In this document: positions 35,682 to 44,609 of the stretch, piece by piece
Numbering within the stretch: position 1 is the first letter of the stretch
Layout: each line of letters opens with the position of its first letter
NCBI RefSeq assembly: GCF_947259555.1
Contig: NZ_CAMYMD010000069.1
Coordinates: forward strand, 1-46,943
DNA: 46,943 nucleotides
Source of the DNA: an uncultured Roseovarius sp.
Lineage (GTDB): Bacteria; Pseudomonadota; Alphaproteobacteria; Rhodobacterales; Rhodobacteraceae
Direction: 5' to 3'
Notes under the pieces: generated by a model
The model's database searches: none
Seen by the model: only the letters and a program-made list of their open reading frames with translations
What the model was told of the DNA's origin: nothing
Made by a program: the position numbers and the translations under genes

Positions 35682-36427
35682 TCGAGGCCGACCCGGCGGC
35701 GGATCGCGTCGTCGCGCAACGAGATTTCCTGCCCCGCAAACTCTGCGGCATCCGGGCCGCACATCCACAACAGGGCGCGGGCCGGCCAATCGGCCGGGAT
35801 ATGATCGGACCAGTCAAGTTGGCTCACGGCGTTGACGCCGCTGGCCTTGATCTCTCGCTGCATGTCGGTGGCCACGGTGCCCGGCGAGAGGCCCATAACC
35901 CGCACGCCGGCCCCCGCCGCTTCGACATCTGCGCATCGGGTCAGCATCGCCGCGCCCGCCTTTGACGCGCAATAGGCGCTCCAGCCCTCAAGCGGGTTGT
36001 GCGCCGCGCCCGAACTGACGGTGATTATCGTGCCCGCGCCCCGCGCCATCATACCGGGCAGGGCTGCGTGCATGCCGTTGAACACACCTTTGAGATTGAC
36101 GTCGATGGCGTGACCCCAACTGCCAGGGTCGGTTTCGCTGAGCATCGAGATCGGCTCGATCAGACCGGCGTTGTTGATGAGGATGTCAAGCTGCCCGAAC
36201 GCCGTGTGGCACGCTGCGACCGCGGCCTCGATTTCCCAATAGCGGCTGACGTCGCAGGGGATGGCGATGGCGCTTGGTCCAATTTCGCCTGCGAGATCAG
36301 CGATGGCGTCGCGGTTGCGCGCGACAAGTGCCACATGAGCGCCAGCCTCGGCGAAAACTCGCGCAGCGGCGGCACCTATGCCCTTGCTCGCACCGGTGAT
36401 AAGAACGCATTTGCCCTTCATGTCCAT
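35678..36427 (-). CDS. Short-chain dehydrogenase/reductase
   Basis: A 249-residue classical SDR. The NAD(P) loop TGASKGIGAA is at residues 11-20, the NNAG motif at 85-88, and the Ser-Tyr-Lys set is S138/S139, Y152 and K156 (SAYCASK). The FabG-like or 3-hydroxyacyl range is possible, and the substrate is unknown. GGGGGA five bases before the ATG supports the start. The crotonase-like gene follows with a four-base overlap, so a coupled acyl-CoA or hydroxy-acid conversion is suggested. Confidence 0.9.
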   Translation of the reverse strand: MDMKGKCVLITGASKGIGAAAARVFAEAGAHVALVARNRDAIADLAGEIGPSAIAIPCDVSRYWEIEAAVAACHTAFGQLDILINNAGLIEPISMLSETDPGSWGHAIDVNLKGVFNGMHAALPGMMARGAGTIITVSSGAAHNPLEGWSAYCASKAGAAMLTRCADVEAAGAGVRVMGLSPGTVATDMQREIKASGVNAVSQLDWSDHIPADWPARALLWMCGPDAAEFAGQEISLRDDAIRRRVGLE

Positions 36428-36554
36428 AATAATCCCCCGTTTGTTTCCCCTGTTCCTAACCGCGTGATGTGTCGAGTTCCAGTCAGATCATCCCTTGACC
36501 CGATCCGCGCGACAACCGAAGCTAATCCAGATCGCGAACCCGAAAGGTATTCAC

Positions 36555-38075
36555 ATGTCCGTTTTCCGCTCCCTGGCCGTATCGGCCCTTGTTATAGCTT
36601 TCAGCGGGTCCGCCGCGTTGGCCGATCTCTCGGCAGATCAGGTCTGGCAGGATTGGAAGGCCTATCTTGAGGATCTGGGCTACCGCGTCGATAGCGACGA
36701 GAGCCGGTCGGGCGAGACCCTGACGATCCGCGACCTGGCGATGGAGATAGCTCTGCCCGAGGATCAGGGCGCGGTGTCGATGCGGATGGGGCAGGTGGAG
36801 TTCGTCGAGAATGGCGACGGCACCGTTTCGGTGGTTCTGCCCGAGACGATACCGATCGCGATTGCCGCCTCTGACGATGAGGCGCAGCAGGTTACGGCAA
36901 CGATGGAAGTGACGCATACGGCGCTGGAGATGGTCGTCTCGGGCACGCGCGACGCGATGGAATACGACTATGATGCCGAGGCGGTGACGATGGCGCTGAC
37001 CGAACTTCAGGCCGGGGACGAGACGCCAGAGATCCGCGCCGCGCAGATCCGTCTGGAGAATTTGAGCGGCAAGAGCCAAACCGCTCTCGGCGAGGCGGCG
37101 CGCACCGTGCAGCAGAACATGACCGCAGGTCCGGTCACCTACGATCTGGATTTCACTGACCCAACCGAAGGCGGCACGCTGGTTTTTTCCGGCTCGCTGG
37201 CGCGTGCGAATTTTGCAGGAGCGGGCACGATCCCCGATAGTTTCGATGCCGAGGATATCGCCGCGGCCCTGCGCGACGGGTTCCAGTTCGACAGCCGGAT
37301 GGAATACGAGACCGGCAGCACCGCCTATCGGTTCGAGGATGCGGGCGACGTGCTGGAAGGCACCAACAGTTCCGAAAGCGGCAGTCTCAAGACCTCCATT
37401 GGTCCTGATGGTTTGCGCTATGGCGGCGCTGGTGACGGGGTGAAGATGGCGATCAGCGCCAGCGACATGCCGTTTCCGGTCAACCTGAGCATGGCGCGGA
37501 TGGCTTTTGACATTGCCATGCCGGTGATCGAGAGCGAGGCCATGCAGGATTATGCCCTCGGTCTGGAATTTAGCGAATTCACTATGCCCGAGCAACTCTG
37601 GTCGATGTTCGATCCCGGCGCGCAATTGCCGCGCGATCCGGCGACGTTGTTGATTGATCTCAGTGGCAAGGGGCGCCTGTTCTTCGATCTGCTCGACCCC
37701 GAGCAGGTGGCGAACATAGAGGGCAACGAGGCCGCACCCGGCGAAGTCGAGAGCCTGACCCTGCATGACCTGACGCTGGAGCTTGCCGGTGCGAAGCTGA
37801 CTGGCGAAGGGGCCTTCACCTTTGATGCGACCGATACGACGAGCTTTGGTGGCGCGCCTGCGCCCGAAGGTGCGCTCGACCTGCGGCTGGTGGGTGGCAA
37901 TGGCCTGCTCGACCAGCTGATCACAATGGGCCTCGTGCCGCAGGATCAGGCCACGGGCGTGCGCATGATGATGGGGCTGTTCGCGCGGCCCGGTCCGGGC
38001 GAGGATGAGTTGGTGTCCAAGATCGAAGTGACCGAGGACGGCCAGGTTCTGGCCAACGGGCAGCGGATCAAGTAA
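36555..38075 (+). CDS. DUF2125 secreted protein
   Basis: A 506-residue exported protein with signal peptide MSVFRSLAVSALVIAFSGSAALAD. The rest is beta-rich and acidic, with many repeats of strand-turn units, fitting DUF2125 as found in alphaproteobacteria. No catalytic motif is seen. A possible relation to AsmA-like or lipid-bridging barrel proteins is only a resemblance. ATG 36555 follows AAAGG at about eight bases. TTGACC occurs at 36495 but lacks a well-spaced -10. Confidence 0.75.
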   Translation: MSVFRSLAVSALVIAFSGSAALADLSADQVWQDWKAYLEDLGYRVDSDESRSGETLTIRDLAMEIALPEDQGAVSMRMGQVEFVENGDGTVSVVLPETIPIAIAASDDEAQQVTATMEVTHTALEMVVSGTRDAMEYDYDAEAVTMALTELQAGDETPEIRAAQIRLENLSGKSQTALGEAARTVQQNMTAGPVTYDLDFTDPTEGGTLVFSGSLARANFAGAGTIPDSFDAEDIAAALRDGFQFDSRMEYETGSTAYRFEDAGDVLEGTNSSESGSLKTSIGPDGLRYGGAGDGVKMAISASDMPFPVNLSMARMAFDIAMPVIESEAMQDYALGLEFSEFTMPEQLWSMFDPGAQLPRDPATLLIDLSGKGRLFFDLLDPEQVANIEGNEAAPGEVESLTLHDLTLELAGAKLTGEGAFTFDATDTTSFGGAPAPEGALDLRLVGGNGLLDQLITMGLVPQDQATGVRMMMGLFARPGPGEDELVSKIEVTEDGQVLANGQRIK

Positions 38076-38088
38076 GCGGCGCGCGGGC

Positions 38089-39282
38089 TCAGGCCGGGTC
38101 CAGATCGTCCAGCATCGCCGCGCGTTCGCGGATGCGCGGCGGCTGCAAGACCAGCGTCAATGTGCCCGGCAGGGCCGCTGCCGCGAGGAACATCATCTGC
38201 GCGCCGAGTGCATCGGCGGCGACACCGGCGAGGGCGGGGCCGATCATGCTGCCGCCTGCGGTGGCGAGCAGGGCGGCGGTGAAGCTGAGCGAGGGCAGCG
38301 CGGGAAAGAGCCGTTCCGACCATGACGCCAGCACCGCGCTGACCATCATCACGTGCAGCCCCTGAAGGCCCGCCGACAGGACAAGCCCGGCCCAACTGCC
38401 GGGGATCAGCGCCACCAGCGCGAGCGAGCCTGCCCCGGCCAGCATCAAGAGGCGCAGGAGCGTCGCCAGCCCGATGGCGGCATTGATGCGCGCGGTGGCG
38501 AGCCCCGCCAGACCGCAGAGCCCGTAGGTCACGAAGACCAGACCGGGGGTGGCCGAGGCGGGCAGGCCCGGGGTGCCGCCTGCGGCGCGGAGGTGGTCGG
38601 CGGCGAAGGCGATGTAGATCGCCGAGGTGGTGCCGTAGGCGAAGGCCACGGCAAAGAGCGGCAGGGCGGCGATGTGGCACAGCTCGTCCCATGCCGTGCG
38701 GGGCCGGGGCGCGCCGCCCGGTTCGACATCGCGCAGGGCTGCCCAGTTGGCCGCGAGGGCGATCAGGCTGGCCACGGCAAAGCCCGCCCAGCAGGCCCGC
38801 CACGAGAGATCCGTGGCGATCAGCCCGAGGGCGGCGAGCCCGGCAATGGCCACGCCGAGGCTGGTGCCGGTGCTGATCTCGGTGAGCGCCGTGGGCCGGT
38901 CGACATCGCGGATTTTGCGGTGCACCGCGTCGTTGAACGGGGTCCAGGCAAACCCCGCGCTGGACCCCGCCAGAAAGACACCGAGTGCGAGCGTTGCGAC
39001 ACCTTGGGCGAGGGCGATCAGTGCCATGCCGGTCGATGCGGCGATGAGGCCCGAGGCCACCGGCGCGCGTGGCCCCGCCCGCCCGAGCATCGCCTGCGCG
39101 AGCAGGAGCGCCACGAAGAAGCCGAGGAAACCGAGGCCCGAGACCAGCCCGACGGTGGTGTCGGACATCGCGAAACTGGCCTTGAATTCGGGCACGAACA
39201 GGCCGAACCCCATGCGCCCGGGGCCGAAGCTGATGGCGGTTGCGGCAAAACCGGCGGCGGAGAGGCTCTGGAAATGGGTCAT
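38089..39282 (-). CDS. MFS transporter, YbfB/YjiJ-like
   Basis: A 397-residue major facilitator with about twelve helices. It opens with GFAATAISFGPGRMGFGLFVPEF, typical of the YbfB/YjiJ-type group, and contains GLVSGLGFLGFFVALLLA, GSSAGFAWTPFNDAVHRK and a conserved GTSLG turn. The substrate is unknown. ATG 39282 is chosen from the first helix position. It converges on the DUF2125 gene with a 13-base gap. Confidence 0.85.
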   Translation of the reverse strand: MTHFQSLSAAGFAATAISFGPGRMGFGLFVPEFKASFAMSDTTVGLVSGLGFLGFFVALLLAQAMLGRAGPRAPVASGLIAASTGMALIALAQGVATLALGVFLAGSSAGFAWTPFNDAVHRKIRDVDRPTALTEISTGTSLGVAIAGLAALGLIATDLSWRACWAGFAVASLIALAANWAALRDVEPGGAPRPRTAWDELCHIAALPLFAVAFAYGTTSAIYIAFAADHLRAAGGTPGLPASATPGLVFVTYGLCGLAGLATARINAAIGLATLLRLLMLAGAGSLALVALIPGSWAGLVLSAGLQGLHVMMVSAVLASWSERLFPALPSLSFTAALLATAGGSMIGPALAGVAADALGAQMMFLAAAALPGTLTLVLQPPRIRERAAMLDDLDPA

Positions 39283-39316
39283 GGCAGGCGGCCCCTTGTC
39301 GCGCGTCACAGACTCT

Positions 39317-39340
39317 GTCCCCGTGCGCCCCGCCGGGGAC
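39317..39340. other. GC hairpin in the MFS/pmbA divergent gap
   Basis: GTCCCCG (39317-39323) and CGGGGAC (39334-39340) form a 7-bp inverted repeat with a ten-base spacer between two divergent genes. It may be an operator or part of a leader; no further evidence is seen. Confidence 0.25.
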
Positions 39341-39465
39341 CCCCCTGATGTGTGGACCCGTCGAAATATCTGCAAGGGTCGGGGCGCGGCGCGGCTTTTC
39401 ACGTGGCATGGCCTTGCACCATGGGCCGGGCCGGTCTACCTCAGTGCGGCATTCAGGAGACGCCC

Positions 39466-40812
39466 ATGCCCCAATCGCTCGATGATCTGTCCCATGCCCT
39501 GATCGGTGCCGCGCTGAAAGCCGGTGCGCAGGCGGCCGATGCCATCGCGATCCGGGGGCAATCGGTGACCGTCGACATGCGCGGCGGCACGCTGGAGCAG
39601 GCGGAGCGGGCCGAGGGCACCGATATCGGGCTGCGCGTGCTGATTGGCGGGCGGCAGGCCAATGTCTCGGCCTCGGACACAAGGCCCGAGACGATAGAGG
39701 CGCTCGCCACCCGCGCGGTGGCAATGGCGCGCGAGGCGCCCGAGGACCCCTATGCCGGGCTGGCCGAACCTGCGCAGCTTGCCCGCGATTGGGATCTGGC
39801 GGCGCTGGACCTGTGCGACCCGGCGGCCGAGCCCGCGCCCGATGCGCTGATGCAGATGGCGCAGGAGGCGGAGGCGGCGGCGCTTGGAGTCGAAGGAGTC
39901 AGTCAGGTGCAATCGGCGAGCGCCGCCTATTCGCACAATGCCGCGCATATCGCGGCGAGCAACGGGTTTTCGGGCGGCTATGCGCGCACCGACACGGGCC
40001 TGTCCTGCGTGGCCATCGGCGGCACCGGATCGGGGATGGAGCGCGATTACGACGCCGATAGCCGCGTCTTTGCCAGCGATCTGCGCGGGGCCGAGGAAAT
40101 CGGGCGGATCGCGGGGGAGCGCACGGTCGAGCGATTGAATGCCCGCCGCCCGCGCACCGGGGCCTATCCGGTGCTGTTCGATGAGCGCGTCGCATCCTCG
40201 CTGATCGGGCATCTGCTGGTGGCGGCAAGTGGGGCGTCGGTGGCGCGGGGCTCGTCCTGGCTGATGACCCGGCTGGGCGAGCAGGTTCTGCCTGACGCGC
40301 TGTCGCTGCTGGAGGACCCGCACCGCCCGCGCGCCACCGGATCGCGGCCGTTTGATGCCGAGGGGCTGCCGACCGCCCCGCGCGCGATTGTCGAGAATGG
40401 CCGTCTGATGGGCTGGACGCTCGATCTGGCGAATGCGCGCAAGCTGGGGATGCACTCCACGGCCAATGCGTCGCGCGGGACATCCGCGCCGCCGTCGCCT
40501 GCGACATGGAACGTGGCGCTGACGCAAGGCAGCCAGAGCCGCGCCGACCTGATCCGCGAGATGGGCACGGGCCTGTTGGTGACCTCGATGATCGGGGCCA
40601 CGATCAATCCCAATACGGGCGATTATTCGCGGGGGGCCGCCGGGTTCTGGATCGAGAATGGCGAAATCGCCTATCCGGTCAATGAATGCACCATCGCGGG
40701 CAGCCTGCCCGAGATGCTGCGCACGGTGATCCCCGCCAATGACGCGCGCCCGCATCTGAGCCGGGTGGTGCCGTCGCTTCTGGTCGAGGGGCTGACGCTT
40801 GCCGGCGAGTGA
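39466..40812 (+). CDS. pmbA: TldD/PmbA (TldE) family metallopeptidase subunit
   Basis: A 448-residue protein of the TldD/TldE family, whose heterodimer degrades unfolded or modified peptides and matures microcin B17. PmbA-type features are the N-terminal module with LDDLSHALIGAALKAGAQAADA and the C-terminal NTGDYSRGAAGFWIENGEI region. TldE lacks the zinc motif, and I see no HExxxH here, so it is the TldE-type partner. tldD is not in the window. AGGAG seven bases before the ATG. The next gene starts within its last 14 bases. Confidence 0.9.
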   Translation: MPQSLDDLSHALIGAALKAGAQAADAIAIRGQSVTVDMRGGTLEQAERAEGTDIGLRVLIGGRQANVSASDTRPETIEALATRAVAMAREAPEDPYAGLAEPAQLARDWDLAALDLCDPAAEPAPDALMQMAQEAEAAALGVEGVSQVQSASAAYSHNAAHIAASNGFSGGYARTDTGLSCVAIGGTGSGMERDYDADSRVFASDLRGAEEIGRIAGERTVERLNARRPRTGAYPVLFDERVASSLIGHLLVAASGASVARGSSWLMTRLGEQVLPDALSLLEDPHRPRATGSRPFDAEGLPTAPRAIVENGRLMGWTLDLANARKLGMHSTANASRGTSAPPSPATWNVALTQGSQSRADLIREMGTGLLVTSMIGATINPNTGDYSRGAAGFWIENGEIAYPVNECTIAGSLPEMLRTVIPANDARPHLSRVVPSLLVEGLTLAGE

Positions 40813-41578
40813 CCTTTCCCTGCTGATCGAGGCCGCGCAGGAGGCGGCGGAGATTGCGACGCGCTATATCGGCGCGCCGCTCGATATCCGCGACAAGCCG
40901 GGCGGGGCGGGGCCGGTGACCGAGGCCGATCTGGCGGTTGATGCGGCGCTCAGGCAGATCCTGTGCGACGCGCGGCCCGACTATGGCTGGCTGTCGGAGG
41001 AGACCGAGGACGATGCCACACGGTTGCAGGCCGACCGCGTCTTTATTGTCGATCCCATCGACGGGACGCGCAGTTTCATCGAGGGCAATGATATCTGGGC
41101 GCATTCCATCGCCGTGGCCGAACGCGGCGTGGTGACGGCGGCGGCGGTCTATCTTCCGATGCGCGACAAGCTATATGCAGCAGGCGCAGGGCTGGGGGCG
41201 ACGCTGAACGACGTGCCGATCCGGGCCACGATGCGGGCCGATCTGGGGGGCGCGTCGCTCTTGGCGGCAACGCCCGCCTTTGCCCCCGAGGTCTGGCGCG
41301 ACGGGCGCGCGCCGGAGGTGACGCACGGCTTTCGGCCCTCCTTGGCCTATCGCCTGAGCCTTGTGGCGGAAGGGCGCTATGACGCGATGATGACGCTGCG
41401 CCCGACCTGGGAATGGGACATTGCGGCGGGCGATCTGATCCTGCGCGAGGCCGGGGCGGTGACATCCGACCGGCGGGCTGCGGCGCTCAGGTTCAACAAC
41501 CCGGTGCCGCGTCTGGACGGGGTGCTGGCGGCCAATCCGGCGCTGCACGGCGCGCTGCACGCGGCGCTGGCAGACTGA
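40799..41578 (+). CDS. Inositol monophosphatase/CysQ-like phosphatase
   Basis: A 259-residue Li+-sensitive, Mg2+-dependent phosphatase fold. The metal-binding signature is intact: SEETEDD (66-72), VDPIDGTRSFI (84-94) and the C-terminal WEWDIAAGDLILREAGA. It would hydrolyse inositol phosphate, PAP (CysQ role) or a related substrate. The start is a rare TTG at 40799, supported by GAGGGG at seven bases and by overlap with pmbA; no ATG fits. Translation is presumably tied to pmbA. Confidence 0.88.
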   Translation: MPASDLSLLIEAAQEAAEIATRYIGAPLDIRDKPGGAGPVTEADLAVDAALRQILCDARPDYGWLSEETEDDATRLQADRVFIVDPIDGTRSFIEGNDIWAHSIAVAERGVVTAAAVYLPMRDKLYAAGAGLGATLNDVPIRATMRADLGGASLLAATPAFAPEVWRDGRAPEVTHGFRPSLAYRLSLVAEGRYDAMMTLRPTWEWDIAAGDLILREAGAVTSDRRAAALRFNNPVPRLDGVLAANPALHGALHAALAD

Positions 41579-41657
41579 TCGCCCTCTGATCCCCTCTTGC
41601 ACCCGGGCGCGATCCGCGTCTAATGCGCGGGACGTTTGATCAAAAAACAGGCAGGCC

Positions 41658-42578
41658 ATGCCCCGTTCCGACAATCTGACCGGCGCGCTCCTGATGATGG
41701 GGTCGATGGCGGCGTTCACGATAAACGATGCGATGATCAAGGGCCTGTCGGGGCAAGTGCCGCTGTTTCAGGTGATGTTCCTGCGCGGGGTGGTGACGAC
41801 GATCCTCGTGGCGGTGATCGCCTGGCGGATGGGGGCGCTGACGCGGCACCTGCCGCGCGAGGACCTGTGGCCGGTATTCTGGCGCATGGTGGGCGAGATC
41901 GGCTCGGCCTATTTCTTTGTCTCGGCGCTCTTTAACATGCCGATTGCCAATATCAGCGCGATCATGCAGGCGCTGCCGCTGACGATCACGCTGGCCGCCG
42001 CGCTGTTTTTCCGCGAGCCGGTGGGCTGGAAGCGGATGTCGGCGATCCTTGCGGGGTTCATCGGCGTGATGCTGATCGTGCGGCCCGGCACCGAAGGGTT
42101 CAACGTCTATTCGGTCTATGGTCTTGCCGCCGTCGCGTTCGTGACCCTGCGCGATCTGGCGACGCGCAAACTGTCGCGCGATGTGCCGTCGATGCTGGTG
42201 ACGCTGATCACCTCGTTCTTCATCATGATTTTCTTTGGTCTGGCGAGCCTGACCGGGGACTGGGCCCCCATTGACGGGCGCGCCATGCTGCTGATCGGTG
42301 GCGCGGCGGTGATGATCATCGGCGGCTATCTGTTTTCGATCATGGTGATGCGGGTGGGCGAGATCGGCTTTGTCGCGCCGTTCCGCTATACCAGCCTGAT
42401 CTGGGCGCTGATCCTCGGTTGGGTGGTGTTTGGGGACTGGCCGCAGACCGTGACGCTGATCGGTGCGGCGATCGTCGTGGCCTCGGGGCTGTTTACGCTC
42501 TACCGCGAGGCACAGGTCAGCCGGCGGGCAAAGGCGGAGCGGAAAAGACAGCTCGCACTTGGTCCTCGTCCACGTTGA
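41658..42578 (+). CDS. DMT-superfamily (EamA) transporter
   Basis: A 306-residue ten-helix membrane protein of the drug/metabolite transporter superfamily, with two EamA repeats (about 5-140 and 150-290). Helices carry AAFTINDAMIK, FQVMFLRGVV and a PFRYTSLIWALILGWVVFGDWP near the end. The C-terminal tail RRAKAERKRQ is basic. Substrate unknown. Its last 62 bases lie opposite the end of the minus-strand glycosyltransferase gene. Confidence 0.88.
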   Translation: MPRSDNLTGALLMMGSMAAFTINDAMIKGLSGQVPLFQVMFLRGVVTTILVAVIAWRMGALTRHLPREDLWPVFWRMVGEIGSAYFFVSALFNMPIANISAIMQALPLTITLAAALFFREPVGWKRMSAILAGFIGVMLIVRPGTEGFNVYSVYGLAAVAFVTLRDLATRKLSRDVPSMLVTLITSFFIMIFFGLASLTGDWAPIDGRAMLLIGGAAVMIIGGYLFSIMVMRVGEIGFVAPFRYTSLIWALILGWVVFGDWPQTVTLIGAAIVVASGLFTLYREAQVSRRAKAERKRQLALGPRPR

Positions 42579-43335
42579 ACTGGCTCTTGAAGAACGCGCG
42601 CTCCTTGTCGGTGAGCGGCTCCATCGGGCCCGTTTTGTACTTGGCGGCCGAGTCATTGTCGTCATGCTTGGAACGCAGATACATGTAAGGACCCGGCTGG
42701 ATCAGGGTGGACATCTCGTGATGCAGTTTGTGATGGCTGAAATTCATGACCGTCAGCGGATCGCCCGGGCGGAACAGCACCGCAAGGCCGCAGGCCCAGA
42801 ATGCCGTGTGCACCTCTTCTGCGACAATGCCCTGATCCGAGAGTGAGACCGAATATCCGCGATTGTACTCTATGGCCATGTAGCGCCAGTTCTTGCGCAT
42901 GGTGCGGGTGTGCTTTTCAAACCAATGCAGGCTACGGACAAAGCCAAGCCCGACCGCGTCATCGTCATCGAGGCGGAACTGCATCGAGGGTGCCGTGTCC
43001 TCGCCCAACTCTTCCTTGATGGCCAGCTGCATGGCCAGCCGGTGCTTCATCGGCTCACGTTCGACGATCCTTATCTGCGGTACGCTTTCCGTCAGATCAT
43101 TGAGCCTGTCGCGATAGGCCTTCGGCAGGCTTTCCCCGACGAGAATGAGAAAGGTAAAATCGGGATGTTGCTGTGCTGCAATGGAGGGCAGGGTGAGGCA
43201 TTCGAAGTGCCGAAACCGAAGCTCCATCCGCTCGGGTGCATAAAGGTAGCGCTCACGGTCCTGAACCGTATCGTGCATGCGCTTGAAGCCGCCGAGGGCA
43301 GGATAGGAAAACCGGCAAATCCCGATTACGCGCAT
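42517..43335 (-). CDS. Putative rhamnosyltransferase-type glycosyltransferase
   Basis: A 272-residue cytoplasmic glycosyltransferase of the PF11316-like 'putative rhamnosyl transferase' group. Evidence is the opening VIGICRFSYPALGGFK, the strand FTFLILVGESLP, the metal-binding acidic motif QFRLDDDDAVG, and a His-rich stretch SHHKLHHEM. The sugar and acceptor are unknown. The real start is ATG 43335; the frame runs further upstream without a ribosome site. It overlaps the DMT gene by 62 bases, tail to tail. Confidence 0.8.
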   Translation of the reverse strand: MRVIGICRFSYPALGGFKRMHDTVQDRERYLYAPERMELRFRHFECLTLPSIAAQQHPDFTFLILVGESLPKAYRDRLNDLTESVPQIRIVEREPMKHRLAMQLAIKEELGEDTAPSMQFRLDDDDAVGLGFVRSLHWFEKHTRTMRKNWRYMAIEYNRGYSVSLSDQGIVAEEVHTAFWACGLAVLFRPGDPLTVMNFSHHKLHHEMSTLIQPGPYMYLRSKHDDNDSAAKYKTGPMEPLTDKERAFFKSQFNVDEDQVRAVFSAPPLPAG

Positions 43336-43682
43336 CGCTCTGGCACTCCGTCGCTTCGCAGGTTTACACCGCGTTTGGTGCTCGATACATCGCACTCGCC
43401 GGGCGGCTCCGCAAGGGTTGGCAGGGCTGTTGACAACCCCCGCGACTCCCCCTATACGCGCCCCATCCATGGCTGAGGGGGTCGCCCCGTCGCCTGTATC
43501 ATAACTGTAGTGGTCAAGATCCGGGTGTGAGTGCCCCGATCCTCTGGAAACCCACCGCGTCGGACCCGAAATACAGGGTGCGATTGCGGTCTTTGCGTAT
43601 TGCGGACGCGCGACACGCTTTTGATTAACCGCACGGGATACCCCGTGCAGACACATGTGTTGAGAGACGGGGAAAAACCGGA
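43336..43682 (+). other. Gap upstream of rpsL, with promoter and long leader
   Basis: The only gap above 300 bases. It holds the rpsL promoter at 43430-43458 and about 217 bases of leader, including a hairpin GCACGGG (43631-43637) and CCCGTGC (43642-43648), then ACACATGTGT (43651-43660) and the ribosome site region before ATG 43683. No gene is evident in 43336-43429. Confidence 0.6.
43430..43458 (+). promoter_or_regulatory. Strong sigma-70 promoter of the str operon
   Basis: A perfect -35 TTGACA (43430-43435) and -10 TATACG (43453-43458), separated by 17 bases. Transcription would start near 43465, leaving a leader of about 217 bases before rpsL. Confidence 0.75.
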
Positions 43683-44054
43683 ATGCCAACGATCCAACAG
43701 CTGATCCGCAAGCCGCGGCAGCCGAAAGTCAGAACTACCAAGTCACAGCACCTTCAGGGCTGCCCTCAGAAGCGTGGCGTGTGCACGCGCGTCTACACGA
43801 CGACGCCGAAGAAGCCGAACTCGGCCATGCGGAAGGTTGCCAAGGTGCGCCTGACCAATGGCTTCGAGGTCATCAGCTACATTCCGGGCGAGAGCCACAA
43901 CCTTCAGGAGCACTCGGTGGTTCTGATCCGTGGCGGTCGTGTAAAAGACCTTCCCGGTGTGCGGTATCACATCCTGCGCGGCGTTCTGGATACGCAAGGC
44001 GTCAAGGATCGGAAACAGCGCCGCTCGAAATACGGCGCCAAGCGTCCGAAATAA
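43683..44054 (+). CDS. rpsL: 30S ribosomal protein S12
   Basis: A 123-residue S12, a decoding-centre protein. Family core sequences are present: [52 protein letters not shown]. The K43 (TPKKPNS) and K88 (GGRVKDLPG) regions, where streptomycin-resistance changes occur, look wild type. First gene of the str operon. Confidence 0.98.
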   Translation: MPTIQQLIRKPRQPKVRTTKSQHLQGCPQKRGVCTRVYTTTPKKPNSAMRKVAKVRLTNGFEVISYIPGESHNLQEHSVVLIRGGRVKDLPGVRYHILRGVLDTQGVKDRKQRRSKYGAKRPK

Positions 44055-44117
44055 GGATTTCGGGCGTCCCGGCACTGGCCCGGGGCCTCGCCCGCAGAGG
44101 AACAAGAGGAATATCAG

Positions 44118-44588
44118 ATGTCCCGTCGTCACGCCGCTGAAAAACGCGAGATTTTGCCCGACGCCAAATATGGCGACCGGGTGCTGACCAAATTCATGAA
44201 CAACCTGATGATCGACGGCAAAAAGTCTGTCGCCGAAACCATCGTCTACAACGCGCTCGACCGTGTCGAGGGCAAGATCAAGCGCGCCCCCGTCGAAGTG
44301 TTTCACGAGGCGCTCGACAACATCAAGCCGTCGGTCGAGGTGCGCTCGCGCCGTGTTGGCGGTGCCACCTACCAGGTGCCCGTCGAGGTCCGCCCCGAGC
44401 GCCGTGAGGCGCTGGCGATCCGCTGGCTCATCATCGCATCCCGCGGTCGCAATGAGAACACGATGGAAGAGCGCCTCGCCGGCGAACTTCTGGACGCCGT
44501 TCAAAGCCGCGGCTCGGCCGTGAAAAAGCGCGAAGACACCCACAAAATGGCCGAGGCGAACAAAGCCTTCAGCCATTACCGCTGGTAA
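44118..44588 (+). CDS. rpsG: 30S ribosomal protein S7
   Basis: A 156-residue S7, an assembly-initiating 30S protein binding the 16S 3' major domain. It begins [20 protein letters not shown] and has [39 protein letters not shown] and [16 protein letters not shown] precedes the ATG. It lies 63 bases after rpsL and 21 before fusA. Confidence 0.98.
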   Translation: MSRRHAAEKREILPDAKYGDRVLTKFMNNLMIDGKKSVAETIVYNALDRVEGKIKRAPVEVFHEALDNIKPSVEVRSRRVGGATYQVPVEVRPERREALAIRWLIIASRGRNENTMEERLAGELLDAVQSRGSAVKKREDTHKMAEANKAFSHYRW

Positions 44589-44609
44589 ACCTTTAGAGGT
44601 ATCTCAATC

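Noticed and set aside
38353..39348. Open frame antisense to the MFS gene
   Set aside because: Highly charged, Gly/Arg-rich composition typical of a GC-rich shadow frame; the MFS reading is clear.
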